A stretch of DNA of 64,000 bases from contig NC_031473.1 of NCBI RefSeq assembly GCF_000006565.2, positions 992,001 through 1,056,000 on the forward strand. The letters are read 5' to 3'. Below the pieces are notes generated by a model, which saw only the letters and a program-made list of their open reading frames with translations, was not told the DNA's origin and ran no database searches. The stretch's first letter is position 1, and each line of letters opens with the position of its first letter. A program made the position numbers and the translations under genes. Source of the stretch: Toxoplasma gondii ME49 (lineage: Eukaryota; Apicomplexa; Conoidasida; Eucoccidiorida; Sarcocystidae). Below, piece after piece: positions 48,347 through 60,100 of the stretch.

Positions 48347-49143
48347 CTACGCCGCCAAGTCCGGAGGCAGGAGATGCTCCTCACCCTTCTTCAGCTGCAC
48401 TTTCAAGAATTTGCCGCATGCAGCGTATCCATTCATCGCGCGAATCGCCGCGATCGCGCTTGCCTGGTTGTCGTAGCTGACGAAACCGAAGCCTGAAGAG
48501 CAGACGCCGGCACCCTAAGACGCATTAACTGAGTTGAACAAGACACGGTTGACCTGTGAAACTACCACTCTGCGTTATGGGTCTACCGCACACCAGATTC
48601 GGAACGAACGGCTTTTTAGGCTCGTGACTGTCTGGGTGCGTTCTGGGGAAGACGACTTCGGAACGACCAAGAAAGATGGATACGAAGAAGGTGCCCTAGC
48701 CTCCGTAAACCGCCACAGCGAAGCCGACGAAACGAAAAAGAAGACATGCACGCGGACGAGAGACGGAGAGACTTTCGCAGCGTCCAAGATCGAGGGGCTG
48801 GCAGACAGGAAGCGACGGCGAGACGAAGGAACCGACAGAGACGGACGAGAGAACGAGATACACAGCACGACCGCGCCAGACACAGGGAGCGCAAGAACTC
48901 CGCAGAAGACCGCAGCGAAATTGTGCAGCCGGAGAGGCGGCCTGGCGGAGCCGAGCCAAGAGTCAACACAAATAAGAGCGACTCTAGGGAGACGAGTGAA
49001 GGGAACGTCGGAGAGCAGCGTCTGGACGTAACACTGGACACAAGACCTGTGGGGCACCGCAAAGAGAGAGGGCGGAGGAGAAAAGGAGCGAACTCGGAAG
49101 GAACCTTTTCCCGGAGGGACTGAAACTGCATGCGCTGTGGCTG

Positions 49144-49177
<34 letters not shown>

Positions 49178-50594
49178 TAATATATAATATATGTATATAT
49201 AGAGAGAGAGCTAGCGCTGCTGCCAAGCCTACCACTGCGTTTTCCAGTCTGAGCGTTCGTCTGAATTTTACAGGAAATCACATTTCCGAAGGGTGCGAAA
49301 TGCCGGAAGAACTGCTGCTCTGTCCACTCGGGGGGGATGTGATACACGAACAAGTTGCTTCCCAGAGGGCCGTACAGGACAGGCGATCCCTTCGCGCCGA
49401 CGCCTGGAGGCGGCGGTGTCTCTGCAGACAGGCAAGACCTCAACAGCGACGCTCCAATGCGAGAGAGACGCAAAAGAAGACCGCAGACGGCGAGAACAAG
49501 CGACCTCCAGAGAAGACCACAGAGCAAGGAGGGAAGTCGCATGAAGAAGGCGAGGCACAGAACGCCGACCCCGTTCACACACCCGAGGGCCGCCAGCGGT
49601 GATGTGAGCAGAGGGCGGCCGCAAGAAACAAAGCCGCTCTTCAGAAAGGGAGAGAGAAGGAAGCGGCAGCGAAAGGACAGTCGAGACGGCGCCAACCGGA
49701 AGAAAGGAAGCGGAGACGCGTGGACGCGGACAGAAAATCTCGAGAGACAAAGATAGAAAATCACAAGCGGACGAGGGACCGTTGCCGGCCTTCCGGTCTC
49801 CACCAAAAAAGAGACAGGACTCTCTTCCCCTCTTTGTTTCTTCTGCTAGAGCCTGCCGCGTTCACTCGAGTCTCGTCACACTCCTTCCTCCTCTCTCTTC
49901 CTTTTCTCTCTTCCTTTTCTCTTTCTTTTCACCTTCTTCCTCGGCTTCTGAGTTTTCTTCGGTTTCCTGTTTGCGCGCGCTTCTTCCCTCGCCGTCGTCG
50001 CTTACGAGCTGCGTTGAGTTCAGGGATGTCGGGATGTCCGAGCTGGTCGACGTATTCCTTCGGAGGCAGGGGACGGTGCCACTGAACGTGTTTGGAGAGG
50101 GCGTTGTAGAAGTAAGGAATGTTGGAGTCCGGAGTGAAGTAGACCTCCCAGAGACTCGGAGGACCGCCCACGAGGTCTGAGCGCGCGGCGACGCCTGCAT
50201 GCGCGCGCGGCGGCGCCGTCGCGGCTGAGAGAGGCGGAAACAGCGACGCCTGCAAGCCTCCGTAGACCTTCTCGCCGCGAGGTCCTCCCTGAACTTTCTC
50301 GCCTTCTTCGCGCCCAGAGATCCCGGTCCTCCCTGGTGCCCGATGAGGCGACGGAGCGAGGCCTGCGCGTTGGCTTCCGTTCGTCAGCGGCTCGGAGACA
50401 GCTGAGGCGACAGTCTCGGGAGCTCCACCGCTCGGACTGGCTGCGCGGCCTGGACTGCATGCACTGGGAGGCTGGGGAGGAGACATGCTCGCGGGAGGAG
50501 AAACTTCCTGGCTCGGAGGCGGAGGCTGCCGCGGCAGAGAGAGGTCTCCCGCCAGGGCGTCCGCGCGCGAAGGCGGCGCAGCAGGGGAAGCCAT
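48347..50594 (-). CDS. WW-domain plus CELF/Bruno-type RRM RNA-binding protein
   Basis: Three exons close in phase: 50594-50006, 49421-49233 and 48492-48347 (924 bases, 307 residues plus stop). Donors are CTC|GTAAGC and GTG|GTAGGC, acceptors CTGCAG|AGACAC and CTTCAG|GCTTCG; both introns are phase 1. Residues 1-150 are Pro/Ser/Gly-rich and disordered. A WW domain follows ([27 protein letters not shown]: first Trp, Tyr-Phe-Tyr core, second Trp, final Pro). The rest is one RRM closely matching the third RRM of CELF/Bruno proteins: [19 protein letters not shown]2-like LFVYHI, then RNP1 GFGFVSYDN and a terminal [17 protein letters not shown] proteins regulate splicing, translation and mRNA decay; WW domains bind proline-rich ligands. 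Only one RRM is present, where CELF proteins usually have three, so this is a compact WW-RRM architecture somewhat like plant FCA but in reverse order. If the first donor is skipped, a stop follows within about 25 codons, giving a WW-only protein. Confidence 0.85.
49140..49210. repeat. (TA)n plus TATAA tract in WW-RRM intron
   Basis: A TA tract (about 49146-49171) is followed by AATTATAATATATAAT-type sequence and an AGAGAG run, inside the intron between 49233 and 48492. On the coding strand it begins about 25 bases after the donor. Confidence 0.85.
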
Positions 50595-53028
50595 TGAGAG
50601 AGGAGTAGCACGGAGACAGACCGCGCGAGAGGAGAGAGGAAACGAAGAGAGAGGCAGAGCCGAGGAAAAGCGAGACAGAGAGCGGGAGTGTGGAGGAGAA
50701 CCTCGAGACGAGGAAGAAAAAGAGAGGCTGAGGAGAAGAGAGAAACGAGATAAACGAGATAAACAAGGGAAGACCGAGAAGGTCGAGGAAGCGTTCGACG
50801 ACAGGGACGGAGGGTCTTCAGGAGACAAGCCGGCAACGCCAGGTTCGCACGGCGACTTCGTTTGAAAGGAAGAGAGAGGTTGCTGGGCGCTTGAAGGTGC
50901 AGGGAATCTCGGGGAATGGCGAGACTTCCTCAGAGAGTTTGGCCTCCCTCAGCAACCAGACGAAATCCGAAGTCATTTGTGTGGAGACGGCGCAGGCAGA
51001 AGAGAGAGACGCCACACTCTTCTCCGAGTTGCCTCCTCTCTTGTCGGCCCTGAGCAGCCTCCAGCATTTGCATTTCCTCTCCGTCTTCCGGTTTTTCCGC
51101 TTCGTTTTCCCTCTCGGTGTGCCTCCCGCATGCGTGCTCTCGCGTCCTCGCCCTGGTGCCGACGAGGCGGCAGTCTCCCCGTTTCCACCGACTCGTCGGG
51201 CAGGTCGGTTTCTTTGCGCGGTTGCCTCTCCGAGAGACTCTCTCCCGACTGTTCCGAGAAAAACAGACGGCGGAGGAGGAGCACAAGAGAGCACAAGAGT
51301 CGACGCACTTGCGGCCCCGGTCGCCTTGCCCGGCGAGAACGAGGAAAGCTTTCTGCTGCATGCAGTCTCGCAGAAAAACTGCGTTCTTCTCGTGTCTGTC
51401 TTGGTTGCGCAGAGAGAGCGAAGACAAAGAGAGGCGCAGAGGCGCCGAAGAGTCAACCGCCACCAGGCAGCGTGCAGCGACACAGATTTCTCTCCAGCGA
51501 CAGGGTGGGGAGAACCGCGCAGAAACAGAAACTTCCTGCACCCTGGCCATGCGAACAGAGTTGAAAAGCCGACGGCCGAAAAGCCGCAAACGCCCCGCCA
51601 CAGTGCATGCGCGTCCCCTCCAACTCGCAGGCGACAAACGCGCGCGGGGGAGGAGGAGAAGAACAACGCGCCGTTGCGGATCGCGCCGCTCCAGACAGGA
51701 AAAGGCGGGGGGCGGGAGACACAACGACTTCTTCTCACAATTGTTTTTCGAGTTTCGAACTCTTCCCTGACGGGATATCTGAGGGACGGATGTCTATTCT
51801 CAGCGGCACCGAGTGTCGCCGACTCGAAAACGCAAAGGCAGAGCGCCGGTGTGCGAAAAAAGCAAACGCCTGGTCAAGGCCGAAACGAGGCTTTGCACAC
51901 ACAGGATAATGGACTCCCCAGAAAGACGTCGTCTACAGAAACGTAGCGAAACGATCGGGAGCCGAAAAACGCAAACTTGACTGGGGCGAGAGAGATTTGC
52001 TTGTTCGACGTGGAACGCGACATACAAACACCGTCGGAGATCGCGAGCCAAGAAGGCAGTTCAAGGAACTGAAAAAACGAACGCGCAGGAATGCGCCGTC
52101 AGTTCCCGGCGTGAGCTGATGGGTCTTGAAAAAAGTTCCGATACGAGCGCCTTCCGGAAAAAGTCATGGCAGGCAGAAGGCAACGAACGCGTTCGTTCTT
52201 GGTCGAGAAAACTCAGTGAGGAACTGGAGACATGATTTTTTGCAGAAAGGAACCTGAACGGCGCGAGAAGCGAGGAACTTGTGACAGGAGCTCCGCGGGG
52301 GCGAAGCGAATGCTCTCAACAGTGCCGGCTGGAGACGACGAGACACAGGAAACTTGTCGCACTGTTCACTTTTTCGCTACACTCAATCCAAAGTCTTTTT
52401 GATTCCTGTTTGTACACGGACAGAAGAAGAGGGGAGAGACAAGCGGCGGGGACGAGGGTGAGCGAGAGAGATGGTAGGGAAGAAGGAGATGCACTCGAAG
52501 AAAAGTTCGGATGAGAGAGCGAGAAACGTTTCGAGAAAAGGAGCTGAATCGATAGCAAATGACGCAGAAAGGGATCTCTCCACAGAGGGACAGAGAGATC
52601 TTGACACCGTTACAGACACACACACACAGAGGCCGAAAGAAAACGTCTTTGCATTTCAGGGAACTCCCAGAAGCTCCCCGCGGTTATTTGACTCTTCCAC
52701 GAGGTAGCCGATCCACCGAGCTTCTCGTACATGTCCTTCTACCTATCTTTGAAAATTTTTCATGTGTGGGATTTTCGTTCATCCAGATGCATACATACAC
52801 GTAAATGTTTCTGAATAGAGAGGTACAGTGTAACTCCATATACGTTGCTGGGTGATAAAGGCGAGGAACTTCTTTCTTTTATGGAAGAGTTCGCTCTTCC
52901 CCAAGCCAATGCGCCTCGTACACCATTCCTCAAAACTCTGCGTCGACGTTCTTTTTGAATCTCTATGCAATTGTGTCACTGCCTGCGCACGCAACAGCAT
53001 ACAAGTATATATATATATGTATGTCTAT

Positions 53029-53059
<31 letters not shown>

Positions 53060-54125
53060 TATATATATGCATATATATGTGTATCTGCGCATGTTGAGTA
53101 CATGTCTGAATTCTCTGTATTTGTGTGATGTCGCTAAACATGTATAGCCAAGGTGCAGGCAGCCTGAAGATTCGACGCGTATGATCCTCACACTGCGCGA
53201 GGGCGTCGAGATGGATATCCACTCTTTTTACGCGAGAGCGTCGTCTGCGTTCTATGGCGCCAAGAGGTGCAGAGAAAGCAGCAGACTCAACCTCGTCTTC
53301 TGAAAGGGAGAGAAACAGACTGTCGTCGTCCCCGTAGAACCTTTCGCCAGGCGGCGGTTCACCTGAACTCCTCTGTGCTTCTCTCCCCCCGAACACTGTG
53401 TCGTTCTTCTCGGAAGAAGTCTAAAGACGAAGAGAAGACGAAATAAACTTCAACGCGGGGAAAAGAGAAATGTGACTCCTTTCTCTCCACGACTGTGTGG
53501 AGCGCACCCGCAAGCGCAATCGTCAGTGCTTCTCTTCTCTCTGCGCCTGGCTCTGCACCTGTTCTCGTCGCGAACAACCGAAATGCTCACCAGCGTTCTC
53601 GGCGTTTCTTATTGCGCCTTCTCTTTTCTCTCTTCCCTTCGCCTTCGACAGAGAAACGCGGCAAGAACGAAGTCAACGGCTCTTGCGGTGCAGCTACGAG
53701 GTCCTCGGCAGGCAGCGAATGAGCATGCGGGAGAATCTGCATGCTGGAAGAACTTCCCTTGTGCACCAGCCTTCAAGAGCTTTTGTGAAACATGGCCTTT
53801 CTAGATTTCCATGCAGGACAAATCAGTTCAGCAAGTGTCTGCGGCGAGGCCAGGATGAGGAAACGAATCAGGAAAACGCGCACAGACATCTGAGATGTTT
53901 CAAAAGAGCCACAGAAGACAGTGGAGCCTGAAAAAGCAAGCCTATCCTAAAAAGACCTGCGCCTGCAACATGGCCCTGGCTGCACATGCGACAAATCGAA
54001 GCGGGTGCAAGAGAAAACCTCCTTTTTCCTATCCTCGCTAGTCCACTTGCTCGGCTTTACCTTGAGCACACTGCAGGCACCTCTCCGACAGAGCGGACAA
54101 AGAGCTCGAGAAGATTCTCCTGGAT
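50595..54125. other. Intergenic region between WW-RRM and MFS genes
   Basis: Both neighbours are on the minus strand, so this holds the 3' UTR of the transporter and the promoter/5' UTR of the WW-RRM gene. The long plus-strand open frames at 50.9-51.9 kb are not ATG-started and look like GC-rich shadows. A minus-strand ATG-less segment at about 53396-53140 (GERFYGDDDSLFLSLSEDEVES...) reads like an exon but lies beyond the transporter stop and is unassigned. Poly-TA occurs near 53015-53070. Confidence 0.4.
53012..53072. repeat. (TA)n / CTATAT microsatellite
   Basis: CTATAT hexamers pass into a TA tract, downstream of the transporter gene. Confidence 0.85.
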
Positions 54126-57100
54126 TTATGAGGGATCCACATCTTCGCCTAAGAGCGGCGCAGCAAGGGATCTGTCTTCTGCACCAGTCTCGCTGGCGGC
54201 CGCACCGGCATCCCTCGAACTCGAGTCCGAAAGACAGGAGCCACTGTGCTCGCTAGACACGGCGCCGACCCAGACAACTACCTCCTTACTTTCCTCCCTG
54301 AGACGCAGAGAAGACGAAGAGGAAGAAGAAGAGGACGAAGAAGAAGAGGAAGAAGAAGAGGACGAAGAAGAAGAAGAGGAGGAAGAAGAGGAGGAGGAAG
54401 AAGAGGAGGAAGGAGAAGAGGAATAGACAGACTGCTGTGTGTTCTGAGAGTTCCGAAGGAGCTCTTCAGCGGGAGGGAGGAGAACCAGGAGAGGTAGGAA
54501 GATGGTCAGAGAAACCGAGTAGAGAATGGCAGTGACGAAGAAAGCGAATCGGTAGTCTTTGTTCGCAAGAAAGCCTCCGAGGAGAGCGCTGCCTGACCAG
54601 AGGGTCGAACTGAACGATTCGACTGCGTTCCACTTTCCTCGATTTGCTTCTGGAAAACAGGGAACCCAGTAACACTCGAAGAACCGCCACGCTCATGTTC
54701 ACAAGAAATCAACAAAAAAACCTGCAAATTTACGCACTGGCAAACAGACATCGGGCATGCCCGAAATATGCGCATGCATAGGAACAAACAACTTCCTCCC
54801 GAAAGACTCAGCGGCGCATACAGACACTTGCCTCTCAACGCGCATTTATGCATCTTCTTCAAGAAGACTCTATAGATATATGTAAGAGACTCCCCGGTCC
54901 ATGCGTTTCCGTATTTCTGGCTCTTCCTGCACCGATGCATACATATTCACACATACATATATATAGACATATATAGACATATATAGACATATATATATAT
55001 ATATAGACATATATAGGCATATATAGCTACGTCCAAGTGTAGCTCGCTATATCGATTTCGCTACCTACGTATCCCCATTTGGCTATCTGTTTGATCTCCT
55101 TCTCGCTGCCTATGTCCCTGTCCGCGTTGTGTTCACCACCGGTGTATCGACACCCATAAAATCAGAAGCGGCCTGCCTCCAGCAGCCGGTACGTTGATGT
55201 CGCAGGATTTGCGGCAGGGCAGATGCCAGAGATGAGGAGGTGGATTTCGTACTCTGTGTGAAGTCCATGATGATGGAACGCGTAAGAGGACTGACGGCGT
55301 TTTGGAAGGCGCCCCGAAGCAGAAAGCAAAGCACCATCACGGCAAGCCGTTGTACGATGCACATGCAGAAGAGCATGCAGAGGCCGCCGAGGCAGAAGAG
55401 CACCGCAGCCGACGCCCGACCTGAAGGCGCGAACAGCAAAACAGGGGAAAGAAGAAGATAAACGCGAAAAGCGGCGACAGTCGTTGACAGAGAGCATGAC
55501 AGGTTTGACTGTCGCAGAAGCGAAGGAGAGCGAGAGCGCGAGAGAAAATGTGGAGCCTTTGCTTCATATATACCACTTGAAAACGCGCAAGAAAACACAC
55601 GCTCGAGAACGACCCTCGGGCCGCTGCGAATCTCCACAGTTGACAGAAGCACCGCTTTTTGCGTTGAAAAAGAGTCGCGTTTTTCGACGTTTTTGGGCTC
55701 CAATGTGTGTGTCTCTCGACTCTATGGCACTCCTCTTCTCTCTGTGGGGTTGTCTCGCTGGTTCCTTGACGTTGACTGTGACGGAAGGTTCCTTCTTGTT
55801 CTTGCGGGAGACGCCACCCTTTGTGTGATGACTCGGATTTCTTCTTTCTCCAAGAGGCCGCTCTCCGGACTGCCGGTCTCTCTCTTCGGAGTTCCCTCTG
55901 CGTGTGTCTGTCTTCTGTCGCTCGCTCGCCTCCCAGCTCGCGGTCTCCCGCCCTCTGAGTGTCTAGTGAACAGCCTGAGAAAAGCTCACGAAGAGCTCAC
56001 GAAGAGCCGCATGCGCTCCTTGCTCTCTCTCACCAAGTCGCTCCGTCACACACAAACATGTTTACACCGCGAGCACATCCAGAGGCTGTGATGCCTCTTC
56101 GAACGTTTCCTCGCTCCCCGGATTTTTACATCTCTGCGCGGAGCTCCCTCGCGTCTCTCAGTTTGTTGACCGCGCCCGTTCGCTACTCTTCTCTCCCGCT
56201 CTGCGTTGCGTTCGCTTCTCCCTCCCTCCCTCTGCCGCCTTCAGCAGTTGTTCACACGCACCGACGCTCTTGGCGAGACGCTCCCCCAACAGCATGAAGA
56301 GGCCGATCGCCACCGCGTACGTCGTCGACAAGAAGCAGAGGTCGAGGGGCTCGAAGTGATAGACTTCCTTGAAGAACAGAGGGAAAAAGGCAACTGTCAT
56401 CCCTGCACCAATCGCTCGAACTGTGTCGGATGCCGCGACGAGAAGCGGAATCATTCTCTGTCCACGCGTCAACTGCTGCTGCCAGAGCTCTTCATCTGCT
56501 TCTTGTCCTCCTTTTTCTCCTGCCTCTTCGATATCTTCTCCTGCCTCTTGTTTTTCGTCTCTTGCCTCTTGGCTTTCGTCTCCTGCTTCTCCAGTTTCTG
56601 TGAGACGCCGAGCAAGGGTGTCTGCGTCTCTGTGTGGCTTCCGTTTGCGTTCGGGGAGGACAGCGTTGAGAGAGACGAAGGCTAGCGTTTCGACAGGAGG
56701 AGTACCTCCGCGACTGTCTCCGAGAGGCGCGCCCCCGTGGGCAGGCGAGTCTGCTTGCTCTCTCTCTTCTCTCGCGTTGCCGCAGGTGCAGAGCAGCGCC
56801 GCGCGCGATGGCGAGAACGAAACGAACCTTTCTGCGGCCGATGCGCCGGCGGAACACACTGCGCCGCAGCGCGGCCGCAGCGACTCCCTTGGACCAACGC
56901 AGGAGAGAGACGCCTCTGGCAAACGGGGCGGCTTCTCTCCGCTCTCGCACAGACCCACAGCACAGTGTCCCCATGCGTCGGAGGTTGGAGTGGAAGAGCG
57001 CGACGGCGGCGGCGCCTGAGTGCTGCACTGAGACACTGCAGCGTCGCACAGAGATCCTGAAAACGGAGAAAGAAACGCGCAACAAGCGGTGGACGCAGCA

Positions 57101-60100
57101 GAGATGCGGAGGACCCGGGAGTCGAGACAGACACAGCAAGAGAAACACAGGCAGACATCGACGGGCGCGTCGAGGTCCTGGAAAGACAAGGCAAACGCCA
57201 GGAAGGGCCTCGCGCAGTGGTTAGTCGTGCAGGGAAAGAGGAGAAAAGAGAGGACGAAAGAAGGAAAGAAAGAGGAAAGATGAACGAGAGAGGAAAACGC
57301 AGAACGGCAAAGAGAGAGGAGAGAGAAGAGAGGGTGACGAAGAAAGAAAAGCAAAAAATGAAGACCATACAAGAATCGACTGCAAAGCCCAGGAAAGCAC
57401 GATGTACCTGTGAAGGAGTTTCCTCGCCCCGAGCGCCAAGCGCTGACGATCGAGGTATCGTCTGAAGGAAAAAAAGGGTGGAGAGGAAGCTGACAGCGGA
57501 GACAGAAGTCAGGTGAAGCTGCGTAGCAAGAATCGGCATCGCCATTTGCCGCCAGTCTCCGCATCAGCGGCTCTTCTCCTTCCTGTGCATGGAGGACTGT
57601 TTCCTCTCCCTTCGCTCTCGCACAGTCTGAGACGCCTCGTCGAAGGCTGGAGAAAGACGAACGGAGGAAACCAGATGAAGATGATGGAGACTGAGAAGAA
57701 GAAGAGACAAGCAGACCTTCTGTTTCGTCGTCTGTCTGCCCTTTACGAGTATGGCGAACAACAGAGGGTCCTGAAAGCGGGTGTATCTTGCCGAGAGAGA
57801 ATCGACTTGTCTGGACGGATGCTTGCTGCTTCTGTTCACAAGATCTCTTTCTCGTCTCCCGGAGATCTGCAGCGTTTCCTTCGTGTGACTCTACTGCAGA
57901 CCTTCGGCGTCGCCGCTGCGTCGTTGCGGCTCCACTCCCCAGCCTTCTCCCCGGTTCTGTCTCGAGTTCTCTCTCCCCTCGTCTCTCCCTGCTTCGCCGC
58001 CGTCGTTGCGGTTTGCTGCGCGGACATTCTATGCGCTTGTCGCCGTCTGCACTCCTTCCTCTCTCTCCTTCTAGCGCGCCGCGGCCGACGGAGGCCGACG
58101 GAGAGCGCGAGGCGGCGAGGGCGGCCTGTTCGTCTTCTGGGTTCCGTACTAGCGAGAGCACAAGGCCGGAGCTCGGTCCACAGAGCAGCGTCCCCACGAC
58201 GATGGCTGTGTGGAGAATGGGAAGGCGCCACTCGTCGCCTTCGACCAGAAAGTACAGCGCCATCAAAAGCGGACCCACGGCACTCGCCAAGGTGCTCGCC
58301 ACACCTGAGGTTGCGGTGTACAGACACCCGAACGGAGACACAGAAGAAGAAGCAAACGGAGTCTCAGAGCGCGAGGCCGTGAGCACTGCGAGACGAGAAC
58401 GCCGCAACGCTGAGTCGCCTGTTCCGACCGCAGACCGCGACACATGCGTCCCCAATGCAAGCCCTCGGTTCTGGGGTGTACGTACACCCCCTGCTTCCCC
58501 CTCCCCCCCCCCCTCCACACACACCCTGATGAAGGATCAGCGACGAGGACGAAGGAACCCGTCTCCCGAAAGGAAAACGCGGAAGCGAACAAAACGCGCA
58601 ACCGACACTGTCGAGAAGACGGAGTTTTGTTTCCGAAGCGGTCTTGGCTGCGAATCACGTGTATGTACACCCGAGTACGCCCGCGCCATCCTTCCTCCTA
58701 TACCTCATGAAAGGCTACGAATGCATCCGTTTCTCCTGTCGCATGCACCTACGGGAGACCGTGAGTGACCCTGAGCATCGTCGTACGAATACGCAGAGAC
58801 ACGTAGAGACTTTGACATGGACGCATACACACTTGCGTACTCGGACTCCCGTGGAACTTGGCGCAATGTTGGTTGAGGACGGACGTTTCGCGACTTGCCT
58901 TTGATTGTGAACCAGTAGGGTCGCTCGGCAGGCGTGATGGAGTCAGTGAAGATCGCAAAGCTCGCGCTGCTGGCGAGTTCCCAAGTGCCCCCCCAGAGGA
59001 CGAGAGAGAAGAGAAGCACTGGAACGTTGTCCATCGTGCACCCCACACTGGTGACGAGAGAAGAGACGAGCGTCACGAGAGCCGCGAGCTGCAGAACAAT
59101 TCAAAACACCAAGCGTCGAGCAGAGCATGCGAGAGAAAACCGCCGAGAACAACCGGAAAGAACTCGAATATTCACGGAAAAAACTCGTCACTGCATGCAG
59201 ATGCAGAGCGCGAACCCAAGCGTGTGGCAGAACCTCCATGTCCAAACTCTGAGGCCAGGAGGCGATCGGCTTCGCTGCCTCGCGTTGCATGTCTTCGCCG
59301 GCTCTCGTCAAACGTTCAAATGCTGGAAACAACGCCGCAATGCGCAAACGGAGGATGTAAACGTTTACATCACGTTCTTGGACTTCCTCCACGATGGATG
59401 TTCACTAAAACGGAAGTATTCAAAAAAATCCAGATATTGACGCCTGAGCAGCCAACAGAGCCCTGCGTTTTCGTCTTGAAGGTTGCCTCTCCATGCGCGA
59501 AAGCATATGCTGCAGTTGTTTCTGGACATTCAGTCTAGAAAGAACCAAGCGAAGTTCCTCGAGTGTACGGAAAGTCCTTTCAGACTGCAAACATGCCTCG
59601 CGCGTGGAATCCTGTCCCCCGGTGACTGAAATCCTTGTGTGAGATCAGAAGCGTTTTTCTCCTTGTTCTGGACAACAGGTGAGTCAGACCGAGCGATTCA
59701 GAGAGAAAGAGGAACTTCAGTCGACATCCACTCTGAAAAATAAGAAAAGTCTGGGGTCGCCTGGCTGTCCACAGAGCGCTGAACAGAAACGCACCTTGCA
59801 CATGCAGCTTCGGTCGAAGCGGTCGACCGCCACTCCGACAGGCACCGCCACGAGCAGACTCGTCAGCCCCGAGATGCTCGCGGCCTCGCCGACCCAGCTG
59901 AGGAAGCAAGAAAAAACACAAGGCCAGCAAAGGATGAGCAGGAACTGTGGGCAGCAACGACAATACCGCGAAATGTGCAAAGCCGAGAGCCAAGAGAGGG
60001 AAAGGGACACAAGAAAGGACCGAGAAAGAGAGAGGCGAGGCGACAGAGAGGCTTGAAAAGAGACAGAAGAAGGAGATGAGGAGAGAGAGAGAGAAGAGAT

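Noticed and set aside
47699..48496. 265-codon plus-strand frame antisense to the RRM exon
   Set aside because: It overlaps a verified RRM exon on the other strand and has Ser/Arg/Cys-rich composition typical of an antisense shadow.
50891..51946. 351-codon plus-strand frame opposite the WW-RRM 5' flank
   Set aside because: It starts with TTG, has no domain or splice partners, and sits where the 5' UTR of the minus-strand gene is expected.
56369..57019. 216-codon plus-strand frame opposite MFS exon 5
   Set aside because: It is antisense to a frame encoding clear transmembrane helices; Ser/Ala-rich shadow.
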